Origin: Conchocele bisecta
Taxonomy: Eukaryota; Mollusca; Bivalvia; Lucinida; Thyasiridae
Direction: 5' to 3'
DNA length: 64,000 nt
NCBI GenBank assembly: GCA_029237695.1
Contig: CM055273.1
Location: 63,601,968 to 63,665,967 of the forward strand
Shown: positions 31,958 to 43,827 of the stretch, piece by piece
Position numbering within the stretch: the first letter of the stretch is position 1
Layout: each line of letters opens with the position of its first letter
Notes under the pieces: model-generated
Database searches by the model: none
Told to the model about the DNA's origin: nothing
Seen by the model: the letters and a program-made list of their open reading frames with translations, nothing else
Position numbers and translations under genes: made by a program

Positions 31958-32171
31958 TTAACCCTTCCTACGCTGAATTAAATGTTGTCGTCTGCTGGAA
32001 ATGTTTTATTTTCAATATTTCTAGACAAAAACCTGGTTTTGACAGCACATGAGAATCGTCTCCAGTGGAGACGATTCTCATGTGCTGTCAAAACCAGCTT
32101 TTTGTTAAGAATTGAAGCAAAAATGAAAAACAGCAGACGGCAATTTCCGTCAACAGTGTAGGAAGGGTTAA
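31958..32171. mobile_element. TTAA-A miniature element, GTCTCCAGTGGAGAC core
   Basis: Complete: TTAACCCTTCCTACGCTGAA at the left and CAGTGTAGGAAGGGTTAA at the right, with a perfect central hairpin. Same subfamily as 7119. Confidence 0.85.
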
Positions 32172-32288
32172 ACTGTGATATACCATGACGAGAATCGTAA
32201 CAGTAGGAGTAACTAACCAAGCCTGATGTGGCTGCACTGTTTGCCACTTATATAGCCAGTGAACATAGATGCTGCTGAAGAATCACTA

Positions 32289-32493
32289 TTAAAGCAAAGC
32301 ATAAATGGAATGAATTTTTGTTTCATATTTTTGTTATTTATCAATGAAAGTAAATGTAGCGACCACTCATTTGAACCGTCTCGATGAGACGGTTCACATG
32401 GTGGTCGCGACATATACTTCTAAGCACATTTAAAGAAAACATTTATGATTTTCCCCAATCAAAATGGCATATCTGCAGCATGAAATGGGTTAA
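32289..32493. mobile_element. TTAA-E miniature element
   Basis: Left TTAA 32289 and right GCATGAAATGGGTTAA (32478-32493). The centre is GAACCGTCTCGATGAGACGG, flanked by CACTCATTT and its inverted match. Confidence 0.75.
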
Positions 32494-33292
32494 TAATTAA
32501 CTTACATTAATATTGCTCAATTTGTTGAATATAAGCTGAACCAGGTACAGCAGACAATTTATATCCATCGTTTTCAATAAATTACATTTTAATGTCATTC
32601 TGTGGCCAATCAGCAACCAGGTATTCTATTTCCATTGACTCCAAATAAGGGATATAAACTTCCGATAACGCCTTGCATTTTCTGTAATGTCTCGACAGGG
32701 CTTATTGAATGTTCGACAAGTGTAGACCATCTTCATTTCAACACAACAGATCTCCATTTTATCCCGTCAACACAGTGCGTATGTGACATGAAACACGGTG
32801 CCGTGAAACATTTTTGATATCCAGTCAATACAATTTTTGCATTTTACAGCCATTTGATGGCGTGGCACGGAAACGGGATGTGCTCGGTAGAGCCTCGCTA
32901 ATCCCGTTTCCTGAGCCTTGCCAGATATTTTTTCCCATTCACGGCACTAACCTACTATTCTCTATCTATTTTCCTTATTTCTGAACCAAAGTATATGTTG
33001 TGTGTGACCACTCATTCCCTCGCATTTAATTCCTTAAAAATAAAATATGTGAACACTAACTTATACATAGCACATGGTAATTCAGACATATAATATAGGT
33101 CACATCCTCACAAAAACTGGCTTATTTCATTCTGATCCGCATTCTGACTGACTTCAGGCATCCTGATAATACGTCACATTGTGCCTTAGAGAATGGGTGG
33201 TTCATTGACATAATGGCGAACTGTGTACACCCGGACCAGAATGGCCCATTTGGGTGTACACTGGTTGCAAAGGCATTTAGCCTGATTTTGTC
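32494..33292. other. No gene seen
   Basis: A 71-residue frame at 32602-32817 has no family resemblance. GGCACGGAAACGGGATG and AATCCCGTTTCCTGAGCC (32868-32920) form a small hairpin. 33165-33290 is H-like. Confidence 0.4.
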
Positions 33293-33528
33293 ATATATGA
33301 GACACACCATCTGATTTTGTATCTTCGGACACCTGCGTAATTTTATTAAATACGTTTTCAAAATTTACAATATTTTTCATAAATAAAGTAAAAGGTTGAT
33401 AAAATTGTATTCCGCATGTACTCGACTTTTGACGCCATTTACGGAAAATGTTGTAAATATTGTAAACGTATTTCATGAAATTACGCAGATGTGCGAAGGT
33501 ACAAAATCACATGCCGTGTCTCATATTT
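33293..33528. repeat. Inverted-repeat element with ~90-bp arms
   Basis: Left TATGAGACACACCATCTGAT..CTGCGTAATTTTATTAAATA pairs with the right-hand copy ending GCCGTGTCTCATA. The frames at 33291-33787 start within it. Confidence 0.7.
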
Positions 33529-34177
33529 GTGTGTATGTCTTATCGGGAGCCAGAAAATGGAACAGCGATCGGAAATTGCATACAGGCTTCAAAAACCTAT
33601 TAAGTTCTGCGTTTTCTACAACAAAAGTGAATTATTGTGTGCTGTTACAGTCCAAACAGACTTCCTCTCAATATTTAAAATAAAAGCTTTGCACATTTGT
33701 GTGACTCTCGCCATGACAAAAATGGAGATTATTCAGTTTTTGACCAGAAGAGATCCTGACAAATTAAATACATTTAATGCCAGGTGAAAAATATCTAAAC
33801 CGCTTTTTATAAGCGCAGGGAATGACATGCAAAATGGTGACTGTGTAGTTGTTGATCAGACACTGTGTATGTGTGGCTGATCTGGGGATACCGTGGTTGC
33901 AAAATATCAATGTACATTTTCTCAGCCAGAGAGCCTATATAAAAGCATTGCAATTTCAGTGTGTATTATGAAAATACACGCAAGTTGATGGTTTGTAACC
34001 AGGGTAAAACAAGACTCCATGCAATTAGGTAATTCCATGCAATTTGATACATACGGTGTAAGCTCTACAACAGCCAGCCAACAAAACTCGAGATCTCAGG
34101 CCTCGACAAATCCACTCGTCCACTCATATTGGCAAGTGAATTTTCGATCTGGACGAGTGGTTACAATTTGAAGAGAC
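33529..34177. other. No gene seen
   Basis: Degenerate H-like words near 33845-33900 only. Confidence 0.4.
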
Positions 34178-34357
34178 AGTGCCGAAAACTGCCGTCTGCT
34201 GTTTTTCATTTTTGCTTTAATTCTTAACAAAAAACAGGTTTTGACAGCACTGGAGACGATTCTCATGTGCTGTCAAAACCAGGTTTTTGTCGAGAAATAT
34301 TGAAAATAAAACATTTCCAGCATACGACAACATTTAATTCAGCGTAGTAAGGGTTAA
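34178..34357. mobile_element. TTAA-A miniature element, left end lost
   Basis: GCCGTCTGCTG at the left without a TTAA; CAGCGTAGTAAGGGTTAA at the right. The core is TGTCAAAACCAGG as at 31958. Confidence 0.7.
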
Positions 34358-34479
34358 AACATGTTGGAATGTATGAGTTGAAATGAAATCTGGACGAGTA
34401 GAAAATTAAGAACTCGAGGTCTTGGTAGGTGACTGTTGTACAATGTAGTCCAATTGCGACATATACATACTGTCACAGG

Positions 34480-34600
34480 TCTATTTATGATGTTTAAAGG
34501 CCTATCAACAGCTAAGGTCATTTTAGGCCGGGTCAACGGGGTCAAGTCCCATATTTCACCTGCACGGATGAGGGGAATATCCCAAAATCTGAATATTTTG
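34480..34600 (-). mobile_element. SINE-like 3-prime fragment
   Basis: GGCCTATCAACAGCTAAGGT and GGCCGGGTCAACGGGGTCA match the tail half of the element at 3421. Confidence 0.6.
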
Positions 34601-34627
34601 TTTGAATAAATATATATTTTTTTAACA

Positions 34628-34760
34628 CATTTGCTTTACAAACAAGGTGAACGTTAGTCGTCAGTGACCTTGACCTTGGGTGTCAGAGGTGGGTCATATG
34701 CAAAACAAAGCACCATCCCAAGACACACATTGTGGCCTAATATTATTATAACCTGGTAGG
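34628..34760. repeat. CAAAACAAAGCACCATCC repeat, one unit
   Basis: Contains TTTACAAACAAGGTGAACG, GTGACCTTGACCTTGGG and the named block. It is found as a two-unit tandem at 62120-62390. Confidence 0.65.
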
Positions 34761-35472
34761 CGGTTATTGTTAATGAAAGGTGTTACTACTAATGCACGCA
34801 AGCACGTACATAATCTAACAATATATAGATCGTTATTGTGCTGTCGGGAGTGTGCCAACACATTCGGAGTTAGACTGGCCATTAATGTCATAAGCCCCAT
34901 TTCTCTGGCCACATAGCACTATTGACTAAGTGACAATTTTAGGTGTGACTGGAGAAATGCAGCTTATGAGCTTAGCGACCAGTGTAGACCCAGACTGCGT
35001 AGTCTGATCAGGGTCTGCACTACTCGCCATCAGTGAAACACCAGCCATGCTTCAAATAGGTTGCACATACCTGGCATGATCAGGATCTTGTGAATCTTAG
35101 CATTGAATTTGCCATCTTCCCTGAATACAGATCGTTTGGAGTCACCTGTTGGATTCATTTTTTGTGGTCATGACTTGATAAAAGCGACTTATGGCATTTA
35201 TGGCCAGTCGAGTTCCCAGTCTTCAAACAAACTCATGCATCCTGCATCATTATACAAACTTATACAATTGGTTATCAGTGACTGGACATGTGCTTTCACT
35301 GACTGAACAGAAATCAGTGCAGATTCTGATCCTGTTCGCAAATTATACAAGCCCCATCATGCATATATTATAAGTATCACGTTTTTTCCAAATTGTTTCT
35401 ACATGTACTTATTCTTCTACTCCTTCGAAAGGTCTTGGCAGCTGGTTCAAGTGGTCACATCATTAAAACCCA
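34761..35472. other. No gene; decayed H copies
   Basis: 34945-35050 and 35160-35370 align loosely with H elements in alternate orientations. The 60-72-residue frames are not genes. Confidence 0.5.
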
Positions 35473-35676
35473 TTAAAGACGGGATACAGTTATAGGAGTA
35501 TGAAACTTTTAGGCGAAAAAAAAAATCCCAGTTTCTTTATTTCATCTCGAAAGTATATGTTGTTACCACTCATTTGAACCGTCTCGACGAGACGGTTCAA
35601 GTGAGTGGTAACAACATATACCTTTATGGAGAAATCAACAAAAATTATCGTATCCTAATGGACTGAAATGGGTTAA
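35473..35676. mobile_element. TTAA-E miniature element, cleanest centre
   Basis: TTAAAGACGGGATACAG at the left, GGACTGAAATGGGTTAA at the right. A nearly perfect central palindrome has GAACCGTCTCGACGAGACGG, with GTATATGTTGTTACCACTC arms. Confidence 0.8.
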
Positions 35677-35943
35677 GCAAGTGGTTATAAAATCTGGGGA
35701 CATTTTGTCCATCATCAGTAAAATCGTGCATTATCAGACAGTAATGCATTAAGTCACTTTTCCATTTGTCCAAACCTCGTTACTTTCAGGACATTAAGCC
35801 CATTCAAAAGGAAAGGAAAATCCATTTCCCCTGTGCAGTTTGAAACACCTAATAACCGTCATTTCAAAATCGCCCAATTAACGTGGAACAAGGATTTGGA
35901 CTTTGTAATTTTCTCGGCATCCAGAAAAGCTCTTAAAGGATCT

Positions 35944-36417
35944 CGCAGACAGATATCCGATGTTTGTAATGAAACATATGAGGGATAATCAAACAGTAAC
36001 GCAGACAGATATCAGTTGTTTATAACAAAATGTGTGAGGAAAAGTCAAACAGTACAGTTGTTTATAACAAAATGTGTGAGGAAAAGTCAAACAGTACCGC
36101 AGACAGATAGCAGTTGTTTATAACGAAATGTGTGAAGGACAGTCAAACAGTTCCGCAGACAGAGATCAGTTGTTTATAATGAAACATATGAGGGACAGTC
36201 AAACAGTATCGCAAACAGATATCTGATGTATATAATTAAACATACGAGGAATAATCAAAAAGTATCACAGACAGATATCTGATGTTTATAATGAAACATA
36301 TGAGGGACAGTCAAACAGTATCACAGACAAACAATGAATGTTTATAACGAAACAAATGAAGAAAAATCAAACAATATTGCAGACAGATATCATATGGGAC
36401 ATTCAAACAGTGTTACA
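35944..36417. repeat. Degenerate ~57-bp tandem array
   Basis: Recurring GCAGACAGATATC, GTTTATAA.GAAA.ATATGAG and GTCAAACAGTA; about eight units, several with deletions. No coding signal. Confidence 0.8.
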
Positions 36418-37454
36418 AAGGCAGTATGTTTAGAATAAAACATATGTCTTTGAACTACAATAATTTTGTTGTCCGATATATGATGAGAGACCATCAGCAA
36501 TATCATCTTTATTCTCCAATGTTCATGTCAATGCACCCTATTTTTATTTATACTTGTAGTTACATATGATCCTACAGGTTCTGCCAGCTTCTACATGAAC
36601 AATAAAGAATTTGTGAACATGGATTACAATTTGGATTGCAAATTAAGAGACTTTTCACTTTGAACAAATTGTAAACTGACTATAATCCCCTAGGTATTAA
36701 TCCATTACATTCCACAAAAACATAAAGTGCTGCCTCTAGAAACTGGACATTCGGCAAACATCTGCATCTAATCCATAACATTCAAAATACACATTTACGG
36801 GTAGGGTATCATTTATTGTTTTTATATTTCACATGTACTTTTATCACATAGGGTAAACCTATGTATTGCTATCGCCTCCGACAGTTAGCGACACCCCAGA
36901 CCCTCCTCGATGCGATGGTCCGTAGTGATATCTTGGAGTAACCATAACAACAAAATGCATTGTGTTACTCAACGTTTAACTGTCATACGCAACCGCTAAT
37001 TGAAAATAATATTATGAAAAACTACTTGCACTGCACAATATCAACAACGGATGTTCTACGTACAAAAATACATCGGATTATTTTGTTGTGCGTGATTTTC
37101 CCCCATTTGCGGCACAAATTGTGCGGTCATCGCTAAATTTAATAACAGGCTATATATATAGTTTTCGGCAGAGTTAACTCCCCTCCGAATACTCTCCGAA
37201 ATACGCAACGCGTTTAACACACAAACGACATCAAGTTTGACCTTCCGACAGTCTATTTTTAAACTCACCCGATACCTGTGCGAAACAAATCTCGCACGTG
37301 TGGGTCTAACTGATGTTTAATCCTCATTATATCAATGGATTTACAGCGGATTTTAGTGACATTCCCGAATTCGGCCTGATTGACATTTGTCTATGGTGGC
37401 CAATACACGCCAACATGAGTGTCAATTCTACTTTCAGGGAAGGGGGTCAATAAG
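36418..37454. other. Single-copy-looking DNA, no gene assigned
   Basis: 36780-36830 has a TTAA-E-like CATTTACGGGTAGGGTATCA fragment. The 70-residue minus frame 37056-37268 has no recognisable motif. The region is freer of repeats than most of the window. Confidence 0.4.
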
Positions 37455-37685
37455 TCAGTACTTAAAGTGATAAATTACAGTCAGGGAACAAATTAATGAC
37501 AGTATAACACATCCAGCGTATATTAATACCCATATTAATGCAAGTACTACAAGTTTGGGCTTCCATACATTGAAAATTTTGTCAGCGGTTTCACCAATGA
37601 CGTCATTTGTATGTTTTAATATATTCGATCCAGGTCCAACTATTTCATTCACAAAACAGAAGTAAACATGGCGATGTACCGACAA
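37455..37685 (-). CDS. Unrecognised small frame with one hydrophobic segment
   Basis: 76 residues from ATG. The C-terminal third contains about 27 hydrophobic residues (KLVVLALIWVLIYAGCVILS...), enough for a membrane span. No family recognised, no clear splice sites. An overlapping plus-strand ATG (37668, context AAACATGGCG) opens a 20-codon frame that could itself be a first exon ending before GTAACT at 37727. One or neither may be real. Confidence 0.15.
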   Translation of the reverse strand: MSVHRHVYFCFVNEIVGPGSNILKHTNDVIGETADKIFNVWKPKLVVLALIWVLIYAGCVILSLICSLTVIYHFKY

Positions 37686-37909
37686 GGCATTTTCAGGCGC
37701 GACACCGCTTCCGTGGCGGAATTCTTGTAACTATTGCTCTTCAATCAGTTTTCAATATATCTATGATGATCATAGATATCTGGAATCTGTATTTATACTT
37801 GAATTGATGTTGTCTTGTATATGTGTTACTGTATCTTTCTGATATTGCTATGCATAATCTGTAATGTTGTTGAATGTTTTGGTACATACTGTAGCAGTAA
37901 AATGTCATT

Positions 37910-38395
37910 TATAGGAATTAAATAAGTGTATAACTGTGTCACTAGCTATTCCACCAGTTCTAAACGTTACAAGTGCCCGCTATACAGATATAATCATTTA
38001 GTAATATTTATTTTACTGATAGTAACGCGCGGTGGTATCAGGCTATTTTCATATTCAAATGAGGCATGATATTTTTTAATTATTTATACTAAAGAAATGC
38101 GTCACCTGAAAAAATAATATTTTCGACAGATTTTAAAGTATGATCATTGCACATCATAAAATAAATACAGAGATTAAATAGTAATGTCCGTTAACATTTT
38201 AAGCAAACACGGTTATCGCCCCTGATATCAGTGTGTAAATTTACGTCTGATATAAAATGTAGAATAATGCCAATCAGTACGTGGGATAATGGCGCATGAA
38301 TGTTTATTTTGCCAGGAAATGTCTCAGATGATGTTTCTGATGTAAAGAAAATTTTGTACCTACTGAGTGGGCATGTACCTTTAAGGGTTAATGAA
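37910..38395. repeat. Long interspersed repeat, copy 2 (uninterrupted)
   Basis: Counterpart of 21960-22915: AATTAAATAAGTGTATAACT at the start, GAGTGGGCATGTACCTTTAA near the end, no insertion. It defines what was inserted into copy 1. Confidence 0.75.
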
Positions 38396-38410
38396 ACTGC
38401 AACACCAACA

Positions 38411-38429
38411 ATCAATCAATCAATCAATC
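38411..38429. repeat. (TCAA)n microsatellite
   Basis: Nearly five tetranucleotide units. A TTAA-E centre fragment (GAACCGCCTTGATGAGAA) follows at 38468-38595. Confidence 0.75.
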
Positions 38430-38595
38430 TAGTTTAATCTTGTAGTACCCTATGTTCAGTACTTTCAGTACTTTCATTTTTTGTTATTTTTCATTGAAAA
38501 TCTATGTTGTGACCTTGCACCCATATGAACCGCCTTGATGAGAATTTGTTCAAATGGTGGTCGCAACATATACATGTACTTCTAAGCATGGCTTT

Positions 38596-39587
38596 TAAAA
38601 TTTCAGAATGCTAATCGGTCCAGAGTCCAGACATAACACTGTCGGCCATTGTCGGCCTGAAGGAGCAGACCCCCCCCCACCACCCCTGCTCTATTAACAC
38701 TTTAACTGAAATACTGAAATTTCGAAGTTCGAACAAAGTACTAGAAATAATGGGATAAATGTTATATTGGGATAAATAAGTCGTGTTTATAAACAACAAA
38801 AGTGGACAAAATTGTGCATGCACCGGGTCACATGGTGTGCCTAAATAGCGCAAAGACGGAAAAAAACGCGAAACAACAGAGACGAATCGTGATTCGTTGT
38901 GCCATTTCAATAATAATCGAATGACGGACCACATTGAAAAAAAATGCGTTATATACCCAACTCATAATTCATTGCTAATTATGCTATTATCACTCACTGT
39001 TCACACCGACTTCAAAATGAATTGTCGGCCTAATTTGGCTAGATGCACACACTTCAATTTAATTTAATTACGTGTTAAACAATTAATTTGAACAAGTGAA
39101 TTAACATTCGGTGTTTTTTCAACCCTCAGATCGAGTTCAAAGTACATCGGCGGTGTGATTTAGGACTTCAATTGATCCCTGATCCCTAATGAGTCACCTT
39201 TTAACACGACAGACGTACCTTGTCATTTATCAAAATGTTTGCGAATTGTAGATCACGTGAGCCGGCTCATCAGGATCTGTGGCATTCCTACGTACATTTT
39301 ATATACACAAAAATGACCCCTAATACAGCATAATGTAACAGTTCCTAACTTAATATGGAATAGCCCGGGCCGATAGTCCGTGTCAGTTACTTGGGGTTAA
39401 ATATTACGAACACAGATAAACACTGCTTCTAAGCACATAATATTATACAAAGGTAAAGAAAATTATAACTAGAAATGTGGCCTGTCGGCACACGAATACC
39501 GCCACTGGCAGCCAAAGAAAACGAGGCATTTTTTATTATAAGCCATTTAGCCGAGCGTTAAGGTTTCAAACGCATCAAGTCTGTGAC
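38596..39587. other. No gene; fragments only
   Basis: A C-rich patch at 38671. 39245-39400 is TTAA-F-like (GAGCCGGCTCATCAGGATCT, GTCAGTTACTTGGGGTTAA). The 107-residue minus frame at 38611 has no motif. Confidence 0.45.
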
Positions 39588-40445
39588 CTTGACCCTGGGC
39601 ATAGTGTGATAATCCATGCATCGGTGTAGAAGATATAGAGCGGAAGGGAATTTCAATAGGTTTGACCTTTGACCTTCAATTGTGACCTTGACCTTGGACG
39701 TAGGTGAGTGGTTATTGATCGCGACACACCTTCTCATCCTGAGAAACATTTGTGCCAAGGCATTTGATAATCCATGCATCGGTGTAGAAGATATAGAGCG
39801 GAAGGGAATTTCAATAGGTTTGACCTTTGACCTTCAACTGTGACCTTGACCTTGGAAGTAGGTGCGTGGTTATTGATCGCGACACACCTTCTCATCATGA
39901 GAAACATTTGTGCCAAGCCATTTGATAATCCATGCATCTGTGTAGAAGATATAGAGCGGAAGGGAATTTCAATAGGTTTGACCTTTGACCTTCAACTGTG
40001 ACCTTGACCTTGGACGTAGGTGCGTGGTTATTGATCGCGACACACCTTCTCATCATGAGAAACATTTGTGCCAAGCCATTTGATAATCCATGCATCGGTG
40101 TAGAAGATATAGAGCGGAAGGGAATTTCAATAGGTTTGACCTTTGACCTTCAACTGTGACCTTGACCTTGGACGTAGGTGCGTGGTTATTGATCGCGACA
40201 CACCTTGTCATCATGAGAAACATTTGTGCCAAGCAATTTGATAATCCATGCATCGGTGTAGAAGATATAGAGCGGAAAGGAATTTCGATAGGTTTGACCT
40301 TTGACCTTCAACTGTGACCTTGACCTTGGACGTAGGTGTGTGGTTATTAATCGCGACACACCTTCTCATCATGATAAACATTTGTGCCAAGCCATTTGAT
40401 AATCCATGCATCGGTGTAGAAGATATAGAGTGGAAGGGAATTTCC
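39588..40445. repeat. 158-bp satellite, five full units plus part
   Basis: GATAATCCATGCATC recurs at 39608, 39766, 39924, 40082, 40240 and 40398, always 158 bp apart, with units almost identical. Each full unit holds TTTGACCTTTGACCTTCAAC and GTGACCTTGACCTTGG, i.e. spaced TGACCT half-sites. The repeated ~66-residue minus-strand frames are by-products. Confidence 0.95.
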
Positions 40446-40515
40446 AACAGACCGACCGACAGACCGACAAGCTGACTCTTATATACCCCCCAACAAACTT
40501 TGTTTGTGGGGGTAT
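40446..40515. repeat. Repeat tail with hairpin
   Basis: GACCGACCGACAGACCGACA, then a hairpin ATACCCCC..GGGGGTAT around ACAAACTTTGTTTGT; the common 3-prime end style of the 24968 repeat class. Confidence 0.65.
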
Positions 40516-41003
40516 AATTAATGGCACAGGAATGTCTAGCCAGCACTGAGGTGGTGAAGAATTTAATAAGTTGCAAGACAATTTCATTTTGCATCCATGT
40601 AAGCATAAATATACAATCGTTTTTTATATTTACATATTAATGTATGACATTTGAAAATGCCAGACAGACTACATGGAAATGTTTGAGCATTCCGAGCCAT
40701 CTCATCAGGATCGCGTATCTGCATGTAAATTTTACACAATGACCCCTTTTTCTGCATAATGGAACAGTCTGAAACTTAACATGAAACAGTCCATATCAGT
40801 TACTTAGGGGTAACAGGGTTAGTCTACCACATAATCAAGAAGCAAGTACTATATAGTAGGAAGAGATTGGTTGCTATAAAGCTAAGGGAAATTAATTTAC
40901 AGATTGTCGTTCCCACCTGCCCTAAAATATATTGTCAGTTTTTATTTGTATTTTAATATTGCATAAAATGGGCTTCACAGTGTAATATCAGTGTGTTAAA
41001 ATT
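40516..41003. other. No gene seen
   Basis: 40685-40820 resembles the 39245 fragment (GAGCCATCTCATCAGGATC, TCAGTTACTTAGGGGTAAC). Confidence 0.45.
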
Positions 41004-41543
41004 ATAATACACTACCGACTCTGTTCCACGTTTTGCTGCCGACAAACATTTGGCCATTAAACACATTAAATCTAAAAAATATTTAAAAGTAAGTACTTTG
41101 TCATCAATAACAAAAAAGTCACCCTCCCCAAAACAAATTATTTGATGAAATATTGATATTATTGCGAAAAAAAAATTTCCTATGGGAATTTGACATGGGG
41201 AGTCAATTTCCAAATTTTTGGAAATTGACTCCGAAACCTGGCGATATAGCTTGAAAATGATGTAACTAAGAAAACAAGTTAGATTTTGAAAATCGGTCCA
41301 CAAATAAAAAAATATTTAAAAAAAATCTATTTTTAGCCCCCCATGTTAAATTCCCATAGGAAAATCGTTTTTTCGCAATAAAATCAATATTTGATGGAAT
41401 TTAATCAAATAATTTGTTTTGGGGAGGGTTACTTTTTTGTTATTGATAAAAAAGTACTTACTTATAAATATGTTTTACATTTAATGTGTTTTATAGCCAA
41501 AAGTTTGTCGGCAGCAAAACGTGGAACAGACAGTAGTGTAATA
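41004..41543. repeat. 540-bp fold-back element
   Basis: Arms of about 200 bp: left TTCCACGTTTTGCTGCCGAC matches the right GTCGGCAGCAAAACGTGGAA. Further in, both arms carry CCCTCCCCAAAACAAATTAT and TCCTATGGGAATTT. The centre is GTCAATTTCCAAATTTTTGG. Ends TATTACACTACTGTC-like. The 116- and 79-residue frames are mirror images of each other, so they are not genes. Confidence 0.85.
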
Positions 41544-42312
41544 TACATGTATGTAAATGAGACCGCTATACAGGGGTCATACCAGTTATCCGGACAATCA
41601 GTTTATCGGACAAATGAAAATACCTGTTAATTAAGCGCATTGTTTTGATCCGAGATTGCAACGAATACATATGTCACACAGCTGCTTGCTGTTTCCATAC
41701 AAGTGTGAAAAATATACCGCCAAGGTAAACATTTTAGTAAAATTTGCTGAAAACATTCCCCAACTCTGTCCACAAATTGTTTACAATGTCAAAAGTCGCG
41801 CGGGGGGCACAATCGAGCCTGAGTGCGCCCATTACGTCTTTGCCGAGTTGTTCTATAAATACAATAAATTCTTATAACTATGGTGATGTTTTCCAAGAAA
41901 CGAAGGGTGACTGATTTTTCTGCAGAACTACACAATACTGTTTACACTGGTTTACAGGAGATAAACTTATGATTTCAATGTGATAATAGAAGTTAGAAGT
42001 CTATTATACTTTTGTACGGATAACTGATTGTAGATGTTAATTTTGGGGCAATCTTACGACTGATGATCTGACCAAATTTTAAGTGAGAAAGATGAGACAT
42101 TTCGCTAAATAGTTTACATGCGTTGAGACAGCAAGAACTGAGGATTGTTCGGTGAACATTTTATGCCCATAGCTGCTATTTAAAGAAAAATATTGTAAAA
42201 ACACTGCCATTTTTGTCCGATAATCTGGAGGATCCCTGTACAGAAAATGTTATGTGATCAGTCCATCGCCACTGTGCTTATACAATACATGGGATCTATA
42301 ATTTGTGTTGAT
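41544..42312. other. No gene seen
   Basis: TATCCGGACAATCAGTTTAT (41587) and the inverse-like GATAATCTGGAGGATCCCTG (42220) suggest the ends of a decayed element. The 73-residue frame 41656-41877 is unsupported. Confidence 0.4.
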
Positions 42313-42531
42313 TTAACCCTTAGACCGCTATCTAAATCTTTTTGTCGTCTGCTGTTTATTTTTTATTTTCTATTTTTAGCATCAAAAGCATGCGTTGACA
42401 GCACATTAGAATAATTCACAACATGTTTTGACTGCAAAAGTGCTGTTAAACCATGTTTTTACTGAGAAATAAGGCAAGATATAAAAGCAACAGCAGACGA
42501 CACTTGTTGTGAGTAGCGGGATAAGGGTTAA
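42313..42531. mobile_element. TTAA-A miniature element, complete
   Basis: TTAACCCTTAGACCGCTATC at the left and GTAGCGGGATAAGGGTTAA at the right; partial loss in the central hairpin. Confidence 0.8.
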
Positions 42532-42754
42532 TATCCCCCACCACCCTCCATCCACATGTTTTACTAGCTTGATTCACGGGAGATATACACACGCACCGGT
42601 TATTGTTATCAAGTACCATATAAATGTTGATGGACTGCAAATACCTTTACAAAAATGATGACACTGCAAAATGATGACGCTGCAAAATGACAGCACCCAA
42701 AGTGACTATAAAAACATTTACAAGCATAAACTTGAAACTCGATCATCTCAATCG

Positions 42755-43067
42755 GTAGCTGATTTCATAAAAATTGCAAAGTACCGGTATACTTATCTAG
42801 CAAAGTGTACTTTGAGGGAGTAATCATTTATTTTTCCCAAAATGCATTATTTCATATAGAACTAACGACTGCACATGTTTGATGATTAAAAGTATGGAGA
42901 ATTATTATACTGAATTTATTACATTATCACGGCCAAAATGGCTGTGATAATGTAATAAATTCAGTATAATAAAAATTGATAAATTCATCCAAATAAATTG
43001 AAAATTTCTCCCTCAAAGTATACTTTGCTAGATAAGTATACTTTGCAATGTTGGTGAAACAGGCTAC
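42755..43067. mobile_element. AAAGTATACTT-arm MITE, copy 3
   Basis: The left arm is altered by a CCGG insertion (AAAGTACCGGTATACTT); otherwise as at 4502. Confidence 0.8.
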
Positions 43068-43457
43068 TGAAACCCCTTCAATGTCTGAGCCGGGGCATAA
43101 ATACAGCATTTGAGTAAACGCTCAGCGGCTTGACATAAGCAGAACGACAAAGTGGTTTTGACCACGCTAAGTGTGGAAAAAGTTTAAATGCCAATGCATC
43201 GTTCCCATTTGTTAGTGACACATAATCACCATGCCATTTTCAGAAAGCATTACAAAGCTTTTAACATGGACATTGTTCAGGCTGCACTATAATGGTAATG
43301 GGGTATTATTATTTAGATTACAAATTTATGAGGCTGTCAAACAAAACAGGCTCCAGAAACCTTGGAACAGAGAAAACACTTAAACGCACTCTGTCAGTCG
43401 ATACAGCGTACATGACACGCATCTGATACAACAAACAATGTACATGTCCAATAGTAT
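43068..43457. other. No gene seen
   Basis: No repeat or frame recognised. Confidence 0.4.
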
Positions 43458-43827
43458 CAAGGTGTATGATCACGTGGTACTAACAACAACAACAAGTACC
43501 GATTCAAAGTACGTATTATTTTATAGTGTCCTTATTACGTAACGGATTTTAATGAAATATGGCGCATCAAACGCGTCTTGTTAAGCTGCATTTGGTGTTC
43601 TCTGTATTTTCGCCTAAACTTCTGTCGTTTTTGCGAAGAATCGGTTTCCGTGTCTCTGACACGGAAATCGATTCTTTGCAAAAACGACATAAGTCTGTGC
43701 CAAACTCCCTGGACCACCAAATGCATCTCATGAAGACGTGTTTGCTGCGCCATATTTCATCAAAATCCGTTGCAACTTTGGAGTGGGCGACGTTTTTGTT
43801 GTTGTAACCACGTGATCATGCACCTTG
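43458..43827. repeat. Two-layer inverted repeat (370 bp)
   Basis: Outer arms CAAGGTG.ATGATCACGTGG and complement. Inner arms start at AACGGATTTTAATGAAATAT (43539) with the complement ending 43771. The centre is CGTGTCTCTGACACGG. The two facing frames (72 and 82 residues) mirror each other and are not coding. Confidence 0.8.

Noticed and set aside
39558..40606. Series of 66-131-residue minus-strand proteins
   Set aside because: They are the same translation repeated every 158 bp, a by-product of the satellite.
40953..41630. 116- and 79-residue frames resembling each other
   Set aside because: They come from opposite arms of the fold-back at 41004-41543.
43535..43807. 72- and 82-residue facing frames
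   Set aside because: They are mirror-image reads of a perfect inverted repeat.
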